Shown here: positions 37,250 through 47,719 of the stretch, piece after piece
Layout: each line of letters starts with the position of its first letter
Numbering within the stretch: position 1 is the first letter of the stretch
Assembly: GCF_028553745.1 (NCBI RefSeq)
Contig: NZ_CP067129.1
Coordinates: 2,090,501-2,154,500 of the forward strand
Direction: 5' to 3'
DNA length: 64,000 nt
From: Paracoccus seriniphilus
Lineage (GTDB): Bacteria; Pseudomonadota; Alphaproteobacteria; Rhodobacterales; Rhodobacteraceae
Made by a program: the position numbers and the translations under genes
The notes under the pieces: generated by a model
Database searches by the model: none
What the model saw: only the letters and a program-made list of their open reading frames with translations
Told to the model about the DNA's origin: nothing

Positions 37250-38401
37250 TCACGGATTTCTCTGCAAGAGCGCCAGGAAAAATCCGTCGCTGGCCGTCAC
37301 CGGGGTCCAGAGCTGACGTGAAATCAGGGAAAACCGGTCGTTTCTCGACAGGAAGGCCGCGATCTGCCGGTCATTCTCTTCGTCAAGCAACGAACAGGTC
37401 ATATAGGCCAGATGCCCGGCCGGGGCGACGAATTTCGAACAGGAATCCAGTATCTGCGACTGGGTCGCGGTCAGATTGTCCAGATTCTTCTCGTCCAGAC
37501 GCCATTTCGCATCCGGGCTGCGCCGCCACGTGCCCGAGCCCGAACATGGCACATCGGCCACCACCAGCTGATATTTTCCCGCGACCCTGTCAGTCAACCT
37601 GATCGAGACGCCCGCACGCGCCGCACGCGCCGGAATATCCTGCATCCGTCCGGGATCTGCGTCATGGGCGTCAATTTTCAGGCCACCCTGCCGGCACGCC
37701 AGCGCCAGCGCCTTGCCGCCCCCACCTGCGCAGTAATCCAGAACCCGGTCACCCGATTTCAGCGGCAACGCGGCACAGGCCATCTGCGGCGACAGGTCTT
37801 GCAGTTCGACCAGGCCTTCCAGATAGGCCCCACTTCGCGCAATCCGCCTCTCGCCCGAAGTCACCTGCAAGGCGCCCTCCAGCCGATCATCGGCCTTGGC
37901 CTCAACGCCATCATCGGCCAGCGCGGCCAGTGCCTGCTCGACACTGGACTTGCGCCCGTTCACGCGCAGCCAGACCGGAGCGCGCTGTCCCATGAGGGCG
38001 GCAATCCTGTCCGCTTCCTCCCCCAGGGATTCGCGCCAGAACGGCAGGATCCATTCAGGAAGGTCGATCACCGGGGGTGAATCCACACCCTGATGACGCT
38101 CGGCATCGCTCAGTGCCGCGGGGGCATGGCCCATGCCGGTGAAGACCGTGTCGGGATCGGTATCACCATCCCGCAGCATTCCGATCATCAGACGGCGCCC
38201 GTCACAACCGCCGCCAAGCGCGGCAAGGCTGTTGCGCCGACGCAGCGCCTCGAAGACCAGGTCACGCACGGCCGCACGATCACCCGACCCGGCAAAGCGG
38301 CTGGCGCGGGACCAACGCAGAAGCGATTGCTCGGCCGGATGTCCCGCCAGCACGCGATCAAGAATCTCGATAGCGGATGCGATACGCGCTGCCGGAGTCA
38401 T
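37250..38401 (-). CDS. RsmB/NOP2 family rRNA cytosine-C5 methyltransferase
   Basis: A 383-residue SAM-dependent RNA methyltransferase. The N-terminal 70 residues resemble the NusB-like RNA-binding region; the SAM site is LDYCAGGGGKALALA, and the two catalytic cysteines lie in ADVPCSGSGTWRR and MTCSLLDEEN. It probably makes 5-methylcytosine in 16S rRNA. It is shorter than E. coli RsmB (429 residues), so the exact target is uncertain. It follows guaB by about 150 bases with a terminator between. Confidence 0.88.
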   Translation of the reverse strand: MTPAARIASAIEILDRVLAGHPAEQSLLRWSRASRFAGSGDRAAVRDLVFEALRRRNSLAALGGGCDGRRLMIGMLRDGDTDPDTVFTGMGHAPAALSDAERHQGVDSPPVIDLPEWILPFWRESLGEEADRIAALMGQRAPVWLRVNGRKSSVEQALAALADDGVEAKADDRLEGALQVTSGERRIARSGAYLEGLVELQDLSPQMACAALPLKSGDRVLDYCAGGGGKALALACRQGGLKIDAHDADPGRMQDIPARAARAGVSIRLTDRVAGKYQLVVADVPCSGSGTWRRSPDAKWRLDEKNLDNLTATQSQILDSCSKFVAPAGHLAYMTCSLLDEENDRQIAAFLSRNDRFSLISRQLWTPVTASDGFFLALLQRNP

Positions 38402-38490
38402 GCGCGACCTCGGCGATCCCGGTCAGGACAAGACCATCTCGACTGCGCATCAGGAATCATGAACCCATCCTTCCAGCTTTGCCCGCCCCC

Positions 38491-38542
38491 AAAAAAAAGA
38501 GGCCCCGACATTGCGCGGTCCGCCCGAACAGACGGGCCGCGC
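38491..38542 (-). terminator. intrinsic terminator of guaB
   Basis: On the minus strand, a stem GCGCGG/CCGCGC with an inner CCCG/CGGG and a 4-base bulge is followed about 12 bases later by a run of eight T (38498-38491). It starts ten bases after the guaB stop. Confidence 0.65.
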
Positions 38543-38551
38543 ATGCGAGGA

Positions 38552-40042
<1,491 letters not shown>

Positions 40043-40199
40043 TCACGCGGCGGCGGGATTGTCCAGCCCGCGGATGCATTTTTCACAGGACGCAGATTCA
40101 GGCATGGGTGCGGCAATCGGCCATCACGAACACGTTGCGACAATGTCACTGTGTCGCAAGGTCACATTAACCAAGAAGCCTATTTCCCGGGGACGCAGA

Positions 40200-40227
40200 T
40201 TGATTCGCCGTTTACTCTGTTTACTCT
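40200..40227 (+). promoter_or_regulatory. candidate promoter with a 9-bp tandem repeat before the porin gene
   Basis: TTGATT (40200-40205), 16 bases and TACTCT (40222-40227) form a plausible promoter. The -10 region coincides with a direct repeat, GTTTACTCT at 40210-40218 and 40219-40227. The rest of the 269-base gap contains one lone TTAACC and nothing else recognised. Confidence 0.35.
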
Positions 40228-40269
40228 GCACCCAAGGGTCATCTGATCCGACAAAGGGAGGTAACAATC

Positions 40270-41403
40270 ATGAAGTTTGCATATTCGGGTCTCGCGGCGC
40301 TGCTGGTAAGCACTGCACCCGCCTTTGCCGGTGGTATCGAACGGGCACCCCAGTCACTGAGTGCCCTGTTCGAGGACGGGAATTACGTGGAACTCGGCTT
40401 TGGCGCCGTCACCCCAAGCGTCGAGGGCACGGATTCACTTGGCTATTCCACCGGCGATGTCGCCAATGGATACGGTTTCTTCAGCCTGGCCTACAAGCAT
40501 CAGTTCAACCAGAACCTGTCGGGCGCCCTGATCATCGAACAGCCCTTCGGTGCCGATCTCAGCTATGCCTCGGCCCTGAATGGCGGTTCGGTCCTGCTGG
40601 GCGGCACCGCAGTCGAGGTGAATTCCACCACATATACCGCCCTGCTGCGCTATAAGTTCGACAACAACATCTCGTTTCACGGCGGTATCCGCGGATCATA
40701 TGCCGATGGCGATGTGACGCTGGACGGCGCAGCCTACAGCTCGGTGGCGGGATATAACGTCAATCTCGACGGGGCGTGGGGCGTGGGCTATGTCGTCGGC
40801 GCAGCCTATGAAATTCCCGAATATGCGGCACGGGTCTCACTGACCTACAACTCGAAGATCGACCATGATTTCGACACCGTCGAAACCGGGCCGCTGATCT
40901 CGACGCCTTTCGGTGATCTGCCCTTGCTGAACGGGGAATCGACCACCACCGTCTCGACCCCCGAAGCCGTCAACCTGGAATTCCAGACCGGCATCGCCGC
41001 CGATACCCTGCTTTTCGGATCGGTTCGCTGGGTCAACTGGAGCGAATTCCTGGTCGATCCCCAGAATTTCACATCCGTGACCGGGGCCGGGCTTGTCGAA
41101 CTGGAAGACACCACGACCTATACGATCGGCATCGGGCGCAAATTCTCGGAAACATGGTCGGGTTCGGCCGCCTTCACCTATGAGCCGGATGGCGATGATC
41201 TGGTGTCGCCGCTGGCCCCGACGAACGGCCGCATGGGCATCACGCTTGCCGCGATCTACACCATGGACAACATGAAGATCACCACCGGCATCAACTATAC
41301 GAAACTGGGCGATGCCAAGCCGGAAACCAACGACACGGCGCGCGCCTCGATGGAGGACAACGACCTCTGGGGCGTGGGTATCCGTATCGGCTACAGCTTC
41401 TGA
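40270..41403 (+). CDS. OmpP1/FadL family outer membrane transport protein
   Basis: A 377-residue outer membrane beta-barrel with a signal peptide ending at AFAGG (about residue 19) and a C-terminal phenylalanine (GIRIGYSF). The barrel and GGIERAPQSLSALFEDGNYVE, split here as GGIERAPQSL and ALFEDGNYVELGFG, fit the Rhodobacterales branch of the FadL family, channels for hydrophobic compounds. A perfect AGGGAGGT ribosome-binding site suggests high expression. It is followed by a strong terminator and stands as a single gene. Confidence 0.88.
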   Translation: MKFAYSGLAALLVSTAPAFAGGIERAPQSLSALFEDGNYVELGFGAVTPSVEGTDSLGYSTGDVANGYGFFSLAYKHQFNQNLSGALIIEQPFGADLSYASALNGGSVLLGGTAVEVNSTTYTALLRYKFDNNISFHGGIRGSYADGDVTLDGAAYSSVAGYNVNLDGAWGVGYVVGAAYEIPEYAARVSLTYNSKIDHDFDTVETGPLISTPFGDLPLLNGESTTTVSTPEAVNLEFQTGIAADTLLFGSVRWVNWSEFLVDPQNFTSVTGAGLVELEDTTTYTIGIGRKFSETWSGSAAFTYEPDGDDLVSPLAPTNGRMGITLAAIYTMDNMKITTGINYTKLGDAKPETNDTARASMEDNDLWGVGIRIGYSF

Positions 41404-41423
41404 TCGCCTTGACACCACGACCG

Positions 41424-41451
41424 AAGGCGGCCCTGTTCGGGCCGCCTTTTT
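41424..41451 (+). terminator. intrinsic terminator of the FadL-family porin gene
   Basis: AAGGCGGCCC, loop TGTTC, GGGCCGCCTT, running into TTTTT at 41447-41451. A textbook Rho-independent terminator 20 bases after the stop. Confidence 0.9.
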
Positions 41452-41569
41452 CATGCCGGTGCCGCCCCGTGCCGTGACCGACCTGCGCGGCGGAAAGCAT
41501 GACCGCTCCCTGCCCTTCCCTATGGCGCGTCGAGCCACTAGTTATGGCGCCAGCAGCAAGGGGTGCGTG

Positions 41570-42430
41570 ATGATCTATGGCAGTGGCCGCGAGTGGCTGG
41601 AATCCGCAAACAAACGGGTCGTCCTGTTCGGCATGTCCGGCCTGGGCAAAACCTATCTGTCCAACATGCTGCGCGACGCGGGAAACTGGTTCCACTATTC
41701 GATCGATTACCGTATCGGCACCCGCTACATGGGCGAATTCATCGCCGACAACTTCAAGCGCGAGGCGATGAAGGTCCCGTTTCTGCGCGAACTGCTGATG
41801 TCGGACAGCGTCTATATCGCCAGCAATATCACCTTTGAAAACCTTGCGCCGCTGTCGACCTATCTGGGCAAACCGGGCAGCGCCAGCCGCGGCGGCCTGG
41901 ACTTCACCGAATATTGCCTGCGTCAGAACCAGCATCGTCATGCCGAAATCTCGGCCCTGCTGGACACCCGCCATTTCCTGGACCGGGCGATAGATATCTA
42001 CAACATTCCGCATTTCGTCTGCGATTCCGGCGGCTCGATCTGCGAGGTGGTTGATCCGCAGGATCCGCAGGACCCGGTTCTGACGGCGATGGAGCGGGAT
42101 CTGTTGATGGTATGGATCAAGGGAACCGAGGCCCATACCGCTGAACTGGTCCGCCGGTTCGACCGCGCGCCCAAGCCGATGTATTACCAGCCACAGTTTC
42201 TGGAAGATGCCTGGATTTCCTATCGCGTGGAAAAGGGCCTGCAGGAAGATGAGGTCAACCCCGACGACTTCATCCGCTGGACCTATGCGCGGGCGTTGGC
42301 CCATCGCCAGCCTCGCTATGAGGCCATGGCACAACGCGGCGTGACCATCACCGCAGAAGAAGTGTCACAGATCCGCAGCCCCGAGGACTTCAACGCCCTG
42401 ATCGCCCGCGCCATCGACCGCAAGGATTGA
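41570..42430 (+). CDS. P-loop ATPase of unknown function next to metA
   Basis: A 286-residue protein with a Walker A motif GMSGLGKT near residue 20 and no other recognised domain; [20 protein letters not shown] and [15 protein letters not shown] are conserved-looking. Rhodobacterales often carry it directly before metA and label it ATPase. The ATG follows AAGGGG; a GTG one codon upstream is possible. Only four bases separate it from metA, so it is the first gene of an ATPase-metA-ppk2 operon. A kinase-like role is conceivable but unproven. Confidence 0.7.
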   Translation: MIYGSGREWLESANKRVVLFGMSGLGKTYLSNMLRDAGNWFHYSIDYRIGTRYMGEFIADNFKREAMKVPFLRELLMSDSVYIASNITFENLAPLSTYLGKPGSASRGGLDFTEYCLRQNQHRHAEISALLDTRHFLDRAIDIYNIPHFVCDSGGSICEVVDPQDPQDPVLTAMERDLLMVWIKGTEAHTAELVRRFDRAPKPMYYQPQFLEDAWISYRVEKGLQEDEVNPDDFIRWTYARALAHRQPRYEAMAQRGVTITAEEVSQIRSPEDFNALIARAIDRKD

Positions 42431-42434
42431 TTTC

Positions 42435-43373
42435 ATGCCCATTACCCTGAACGAGAACCTGCCCGCATATCGCATCCTGTCGAATGAAGGCGTGATGGTG
42501 ATGTCGCCGGGACGGGCCGCAACCCAGGACATCCGGCCCCTGCGGATCGGGCTGCTGAACCTGATGCCCAAGAAGATCCAGACGGAAAACCAGTTTGCCC
42601 GTCTGATCGGTGCCACGCCGCTGCAGATCGATTTCCAGCTGATCCGCATGTCCGATCACGAAAGCCGCAATACCGCCGCCGATCACATGGAGAGCTTTTA
42701 TCGCCCCTTTCGCGACGTCGAGGCCACGGGCGAGAAATTCGACGGGCTGATCATCACCGGCGCCCCGATCGAGCATCTGCCCTTCGATCAGGTCACCTAT
42801 TGGGATGAACTGACCCGCGTCTTTGCATGGACCCAAAGTCACGTCCATTCCACCTTTGGGGTCTGCTGGGGCGGCATGGCCATGGCATGGCATTTCCACG
42901 GCCTGCAAAAGCATATGTTGAAGCAGAAGGCCTTCGGTTGTTTCCGCCATCGAAATCTTGACCAGACCTCGCCCTATCTGCGCGGCTTTTCCGATGACGT
43001 GCTGGTTCCGGTCAGCCGCTGGACCGAGATCAATCAGGCCGAGGTCGATCAATGCCCCGATCTGACCACGCTGCTGGCCAGCGATGAGGTCGGCCCCTGC
43101 CTGCTGGAGGACAAATCGCGGCGGGCGCTGTATATTTTCAACCATCTGGAATATGACAGCACCACGCTGAAGGAAGAATACGACCGCGATGTCGAGGCCG
43201 GAAAGCCGGTCAATATCCCCCGGAACTATTATCCCGATGACGATCCGACGCAGCCGCCGTTGAACCGCTGGCGCAGCCACGCCCATCTGCTCTACGGTAA
43301 CTGGATCAACGAAATCTACCAGACGACATCCTATGACATGTCGCGCATCGGAGAGGGACAAGACCATGGCTGA
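42435..43373 (+). CDS. metA: homoserine O-acyltransferase MetA, probably acetyl-CoA dependent
   Basis: A 312-residue MetA/HTS enzyme that acylates homoserine at the start of methionine synthesis. The catalytic cysteine is C144 in [15 protein letters not shown], and the His-Glu of the triad lies in FNHLEYD. The residue aligning with position 111 of E. coli MetA is Glu (E113 in [10 protein letters not shown]), which in the Bacillus cereus enzyme marks acetyl-CoA instead of succinyl-CoA use. Homoserine O-acetyltransferase (EC 2.3.1.31) is therefore the likelier activity. Its last eight bases overlap ppk2. Confidence 0.92.
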   Translation: MPITLNENLPAYRILSNEGVMVMSPGRAATQDIRPLRIGLLNLMPKKIQTENQFARLIGATPLQIDFQLIRMSDHESRNTAADHMESFYRPFRDVEATGEKFDGLIITGAPIEHLPFDQVTYWDELTRVFAWTQSHVHSTFGVCWGGMAMAWHFHGLQKHMLKQKAFGCFRHRNLDQTSPYLRGFSDDVLVPVSRWTEINQAEVDQCPDLTTLLASDEVGPCLLEDKSRRALYIFNHLEYDSTTLKEEYDRDVEAGKPVNIPRNYYPDDDPTQPPLNRWRSHAHLLYGNWINEIYQTTSYDMSRIGEGQDHG

Positions 43374-44247
43374 TACGATGAGCATGCCTCTGGTGGGCCA
43401 GATCAGCGACTATCTGCAGAACGGTGCGCCCAAGGAGATCCGCGAAACCATCGAGAAGGCCGGCAAGAACGAGATCCTGGATCGGAGCTACCCCTATCGG
43501 CAGCAGATGGACAAGGACGAATATCAGTCCCGGATGGAGAACCTGCAGCTTCAGCTGGTCCGCATGACACATGGTGTGAAAACCACCGGGCGACGTGTCG
43601 TGGTTCTGTTCGAAGGCCGCGATGCCGCCGGCAAGGGCGGCACGATCGAACGTGTGCGCCAGAACCTCAACCCCCGGTCATGCTATATCGTCGCCCTGCC
43701 CAAACCGACCGAACGCGAGACGACCCAGTGGTATTTCCAGCGCTATGTTGCCCGCCTGCCTGCCGGCGGAGAGATCGCCCTGTTCGACCGCAGCTGGTAC
43801 AACCGCGGCGTCGTCGAACGGGTCTTCGGTTTCTCAAGCGGTCCGCAGCGCAGCGCCTTTTTCCGGCAACTGCCGAATTTTGAACAGACATTGGTTGATG
43901 ACAACATCACGCTGGTCAAGCTGTGGCTGAATGTCGGTCGGGCCGAACAACTGATCCGCTTTCTGGCGCGCGAAAAGGACCCGCTGAAACAATGGAAGCT
44001 GTCGAATGTCGATGTCGAAGGGCTGGCCAAATGGGATGAATACAGCGAGGCCATCCACGACACGCTGCATCTGTCGCATTCGCCGATTTCACCCTGGACG
44101 GTGATCCGTTCCGACGACAAGCGCCGCGCCCGGATCGCCGCGATTCAGACCATCCTGCATGCGGTCGATTTTCCCGGCAAGGACAGCGCCATGATCGGGA
44201 CCGTCGACAAGATGATTGCCGGCGGCCCGGAAATGCTGGACGCCTGA
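43366..44247 (+). CDS. ppk2: polyphosphate kinase 2
   Basis: A 293-residue single-domain PPK2 that transfers phosphate between polyphosphate and nucleotides. The Walker A is [16 protein letters not shown], the Walker B/lid motif is [16 protein letters not shown], and the C-terminal [14 protein letters not shown] is typical. The ATG lies within the last codons of metA, after GGAGAGGGA, so translation is coupled. Direction (ADP or GDP phosphorylation) cannot be told from sequence. It is an unusual partner for methionine synthesis. Confidence 0.95.
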   Translation: MADTMSMPLVGQISDYLQNGAPKEIRETIEKAGKNEILDRSYPYRQQMDKDEYQSRMENLQLQLVRMTHGVKTTGRRVVVLFEGRDAAGKGGTIERVRQNLNPRSCYIVALPKPTERETTQWYFQRYVARLPAGGEIALFDRSWYNRGVVERVFGFSSGPQRSAFFRQLPNFEQTLVDDNITLVKLWLNVGRAEQLIRFLAREKDPLKQWKLSNVDVEGLAKWDEYSEAIHDTLHLSHSPISPWTVIRSDDKRRARIAAIQTILHAVDFPGKDSAMIGTVDKMIAGGPEMLDA

Positions 44248-44374
44248 GCACACGCCCCTTGGCAGATGGCTTGCCGGCCCCGACGACGCATGCGCGGCAG
44301 GGCACGCAAGGCTCTTGCTTGGTCCATGGGCTGGGGCTAGCGTCTTGGAGAGTCTCCAACAGGAAAGCCATCTC

Positions 44375-45415
44375 ATGCGTTTGATGACGACAACATTTCT
44401 TGCCGCCGGTCTGGCGCTGCCCGCATTCGCTGCAGATCCGGAACTGACAGTTTTTGACTGGGCAGGTTTCGAGGAGCCCGAGATCTTTCAGGGCTATATC
44501 GACAAACATGGCGACAGCCCGACCTTCGCCTTTTACGGCGACGATGATGAAGCATTCCAGAAGCTTGCCTCGGGCTTCAAGGCGGATGTGGTTCACCCCT
44601 GCAGCCAGATGGTCGGCAAATATCGCGACGCCGGCCTGATAGAACCATGGGATGTGTCGAGGATCCCGGCCTTTGACACGCTGGATCCGAAATTCCTGGC
44701 ATCCGAAGTGTTCAAGGATGATGACGGCGTCTGGTATATTCCCACAGACTGGGGCGCAACGGCCATCGCCTATAACACCGAGACCGTGCCGCAGGAGGAC
44801 GTTTCAACCCTGCAGGTCTTCGTCGATCCCAAATATCAGGGCCGCACTTCTTTGCCCGACAGTTCTGATGATGTCTGGGCGCTGGCCTATCTGGCGACCG
44901 GCACCACGGATTGGACCGCAGTCACCGACGAGCAATTCGATGCGGCCGCCGAATGGCTGCGCCAGGCCCATCAGAATGTCGCGGCCTATTGGGCAGATCC
45001 GTCGGAACAAGCGCAGCTGATGGCTTCGGGTGCCGTGGATATCGCCTGGTCCTGGAATGACGGCGTGGTCTATCTGCAAGAGGACAACTATCCGGTCGGC
45101 TTTGAACGGGCCCCGAAAGAGGGTTCCTCGACCTTCTTCTGCGGTTTCGTCAATCTGAAGGACGCCCCTGGCAGCGAAGACAAGGCCTATGACTTCATCA
45201 ATGCCTGGTTGGAGCCCTCGGCAGGCAAGGCGCTGCTTGATGCCATCGGCTATGGCCACACATCGACCGAAGCCATGGCGACGGTGGCAGACGAGCAGGC
45301 GGTGAAGGACGGGTTGTCGGAAACCAATGCGCCAATCCTGTCGCAGACACCGAATTCACCCGAACAGCGCGAAAGACAGCTGGCCGAGTTCGAAAAGATC
45401 AAGGCTGGTTTCTGA
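44375..45415 (+). CDS. polyamine-type ABC transporter substrate-binding protein (orphan)
   Basis: A 346-residue periplasmic protein with a signal peptide ending at AFAAD (about residue 20), of the PotD/PotF class (ELTVFDWAGFEEPEIFQGYI; PTDWGATAIAYNTETVP; the SGAVDIAWSWNDG stretch). It should bind a spermidine- or putrescine-like ligand. AGGAAAG stands nine bases before the ATG. No permease or ATPase gene is adjacent on either side, so it either serves a transporter elsewhere or has been separated from its operon. A strong hairpin follows. Confidence 0.85.
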   Translation: MRLMTTTFLAAGLALPAFAADPELTVFDWAGFEEPEIFQGYIDKHGDSPTFAFYGDDDEAFQKLASGFKADVVHPCSQMVGKYRDAGLIEPWDVSRIPAFDTLDPKFLASEVFKDDDGVWYIPTDWGATAIAYNTETVPQEDVSTLQVFVDPKYQGRTSLPDSSDDVWALAYLATGTTDWTAVTDEQFDAAAEWLRQAHQNVAAYWADPSEQAQLMASGAVDIAWSWNDGVVYLQEDNYPVGFERAPKEGSSTFFCGFVNLKDAPGSEDKAYDFINAWLEPSAGKALLDAIGYGHTSTEAMATVADEQAVKDGLSETNAPILSQTPNSPEQRERQLAEFEKIKAGF

Positions 45416-45444
45416 TCACGCCTTTCAAAGGATGAAAATGTTGC

Positions 45445-45475
45445 GGGGCCGGGATGCGATATGCAGCCCGGCCCC
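45445..45475. terminator. 9-bp GC hairpin between convergent genes
   Basis: GGGGCCGGG (45445-45453) and CCCGGCCCC (45467-45475) around a 13-base loop, between the convergent binding-protein and Rieske genes. No clear T-run. Confidence 0.6.
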
Positions 45476-45507
45476 TTGCCGTTTCACCCAAAGGCAGGCC
45501 TCCACTG

Positions 45508-45873
45508 TCAGGCCGCGTCATCACGGGCAATATGGATCGCGCCATCGACCACTTCGATCGGCACCGGCTCCAAGCCGCAATCCGCCCCTTCGACGACCGC
45601 GCCGGTGTCGATGTCGAACCGCGCGCCATGGGCAGTGCAAAGCAACTTCGTGCCATCCGCCGACAGGATCCGGTCGCCGCGATAATTCAGCGGCAGGAAC
45701 TGATGGGGGCAGGCATTCACATAAGCCCGAAAGCCGTCACCGCGCCGCATGATCAACAGGGGAAAGCTGCCCTTTTCCGTTTCCACGGTCAGGGCTGCCG
45801 GTTCGTTGACCTCTTCGGCCAGGCAAAGCCGGGTGCCCGGCGCAGGCGCCGAGGAATAATCGGTCCAACTCAT
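45508..45873 (-). CDS. Rieske [2Fe-2S] domain protein
   Basis: A 121-residue single Rieske domain. The cluster ligands are CPHQF and CTAHGARFD, 17 residues apart. It has no oxygenase or membrane segment, so it resembles ferredoxin-type Rieske proteins or NirD-like subunits. The ATG giving MSWTDYSSAP is preferred because the frame upstream runs into hppD coding sequence. It follows hppD by 40 bases and is probably co-transcribed; a role in aromatic amino acid degradation is inferred only from that. Confidence 0.8.
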   Translation of the reverse strand: MSWTDYSSAPAPGTRLCLAEEVNEPAALTVETEKGSFPLLIMRRGDGFRAYVNACPHQFLPLNYRGDRILSADGTKLLCTAHGARFDIDTGAVVEGADCGLEPVPIEVVDGAIHIARDDAA

Positions 45874-45913
45874 TGCTGCCAATGCGGCCCCGCCAACGGC
45901 AGGGCCTTCTCCA

Positions 45914-47026
45914 TCATTCGGCCGGGGTGGCGTCAAGAACGCCACGGCGGATCTGGTCTTCCTCGATCGATTCGAACAGGGCGCGGAAATTACCCTCGCC
46001 AAAGCCGTCGTCCCCCTTGCGCTGGATGAATTCGAAGAAGATCGGCCCGATCACGGTTTTCGAGAAGATCTGCAGCAGGATTCGGGTCTCTCCGCCGCCG
46101 ACGACGCCTTCGCCATCGATCAGGATGCCTCGCCGCTTCATGCGGTCGATCGGCTCTTGATGTCCTTTGACGCGCTTGTGCGACATTTCGTAATAGGTGT
46201 CGGGCGGTCCGGGCATGAATTCCATACCGGCATCGGCAATCCTGTCCGTGCCCGCATAGATATCTTCCGACGCAATGGCGATATGCTGGATTCCCTCGCC
46301 CTTGTATTCACGCAGATATTCCTCGATCTGGCTGTGATCATCGGTGGATTCATTGATCGGAATCCGGATCTTGCCATCGGGCGAGGTCAAGGCACGACTG
46401 ACCAGGCCGGTCTGTTTGCCCTTGATGTCGAAATACTTGATTTCGCGGAAATTGAACGTGTCGTGGTAGAATTTGTACCAGGTGTCCATATTGCCGCGGA
46501 TCACGTTGTGGGTCAGGTGATCGAGGTAATAGAAACCGAAACCCTCGGGGCGCGGATTGACCTCGCCCAGCCAGTCGAAATTGGCTTCATAGGCGCTGCC
46601 GTCCTCGCCGTAGGTATCGACGAAATACAGCAGCGAGCCACCGATGCCATAGACCGCCGGCACATCCAGGGATTTGCCGCTGCCGGTATATTCGGTCGCG
46701 CCCAGATCCAGCGCGCGCTTCAGCGCGGCCTGTGCATCAACGACCCGCCATGCCATCGAAGGCGCACAGGGGCCGTGATCGCGGACGAATTCCGCCGCGT
46801 GGCTGTCGGCTTCGGCGTTCAGCAGATAGTTGATGTCTCCCTGGCGATACAGGGTGATGTTCTTGGTCCTGTGTCTGGCAACGGGGGTGAACCCCATCTG
46901 CCGAAAGATCCTGTCCAGAATCTCGGGCTGGGGATGGGCAAATTCCACGAATTCGAAACCATCGGTGCCCGCCGGGTTGGATGCGCTGATAGTCGCCTTG
47001 GGGGCGTCATGAGGAAATGGTCCCAT
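45914..47026 (-). CDS. hppD: 4-hydroxyphenylpyruvate dioxygenase
   Basis: A 370-residue Fe(II) dioxygenase converting 4-hydroxyphenylpyruvate to homogentisate in tyrosine degradation. The C-terminal domain carries the iron ligands in YLDHLTHNV (first His), GIQHIAIASEDI (second His) and the Glu near the end, in GPIFFEFIQRKG. AGGAG precedes the ATG by eight bases. Divergent to it is an Lrp-type regulator, the usual arrangement for control of hppD. The downstream homogentisate genes are not in this window. Confidence 0.96.
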   Translation of the reverse strand: MGPFPHDAPKATISASNPAGTDGFEFVEFAHPQPEILDRIFRQMGFTPVARHRTKNITLYRQGDINYLLNAEADSHAAEFVRDHGPCAPSMAWRVVDAQAALKRALDLGATEYTGSGKSLDVPAVYGIGGSLLYFVDTYGEDGSAYEANFDWLGEVNPRPEGFGFYYLDHLTHNVIRGNMDTWYKFYHDTFNFREIKYFDIKGKQTGLVSRALTSPDGKIRIPINESTDDHSQIEEYLREYKGEGIQHIAIASEDIYAGTDRIADAGMEFMPGPPDTYYEMSHKRVKGHQEPIDRMKRRGILIDGEGVVGGGETRILLQIFSKTVIGPIFFEFIQRKGDDGFGEGNFRALFESIEEDQIRRGVLDATPAE

Positions 47027-47162
47027 GGCATGCTCCTGTTCGTTGTGTCATGTCGCTCTGTCTTCATGATGCCATCACCACGCTGCAAAAACCTTGCGAA
47101 GGAACGCGCTCTTCGCGCATTATCGCACGAAACATGCATGCAGTCGGAAAGATGCGCACAAA

Positions 47163-47624
47163 ATGGAACTGGACAGCTATGATATCGCGTTGCTTGCCGC
47201 ATTGCAGAAAGACGGATCCATGACCAATGCGGCGCTGGCCGAGATCGTCAATCTCTCGCCATCGCAATGCTCTCGCCGTCGCGGCGCGCTGGAACAGGCG
47301 GGCGTGATCGAAGGGTATTCGGCCCGCCTCAGCGCTGCCAAACTGGGCTATGGGCTGCGGGCGGTGATCCGGGTGAACCTGTCCAGCCATGGACAGGGCA
47401 AGGAAAGCGATTTCGCGCGATTTGTCACCGCACAGCCGCTGATCCGTTCGGCCTTTTCAGTTTCGGGCGATGCGGATTATGTGCTGGATGTGCGTGCACG
47501 CGATCTGGATGCCTTTGCCGATTTCGTGCATCGCCATCTGCTGCCCCATCCGCAGGTGTCGCAGGTTCGCTCGGAAATCGTGCTCAAGACGCTCAAGGAT
47601 GAAAGGGGCGTCTCGCTCGGCTAG
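47163..47624 (+). CDS. Lrp/AsnC family transcriptional regulator
   Basis: A 153-residue regulator with an N-terminal helix-turn-helix (residues 5-50, NAALAEIVNLSPSQCSRRRG) and a C-terminal RAM ligand domain (SGDADYVLDVRARDLDAFADF). It is divergent from hppD with 136 bases between, so it probably controls tyrosine degradation in response to an amino acid. A TGCATGCA palindrome at 47135-47142 in that gap could be part of an operator. Confidence 0.9.
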   Translation: MELDSYDIALLAALQKDGSMTNAALAEIVNLSPSQCSRRRGALEQAGVIEGYSARLSAAKLGYGLRAVIRVNLSSHGQGKESDFARFVTAQPLIRSAFSVSGDADYVLDVRARDLDAFADFVHRHLLPHPQVSQVRSEIVLKTLKDERGVSLG

Positions 47625-47719
47625 ATTATCGAATCCGCTCATCATCTTCTGGAATATTATGAATTTGCCGTCGCCGAGAAGCGCGCCTATGTTGCCTGCT
47701 TCCTGACAAAGGCGCGAAC

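Noticed and set aside
41452..41569. Leader of the ATPase-metA-ppk2 operon examined for a SAM-II riboswitch
   Set aside because: No SAM-II core is recognisable, although that class often precedes metA in Alphaproteobacteria.
47625..47719. Leader of the split metH genes examined for a SAM-, SAH- or B12-type riboswitch
   Set aside because: None of the conserved aptamer elements I know could be found in these 95 bases.
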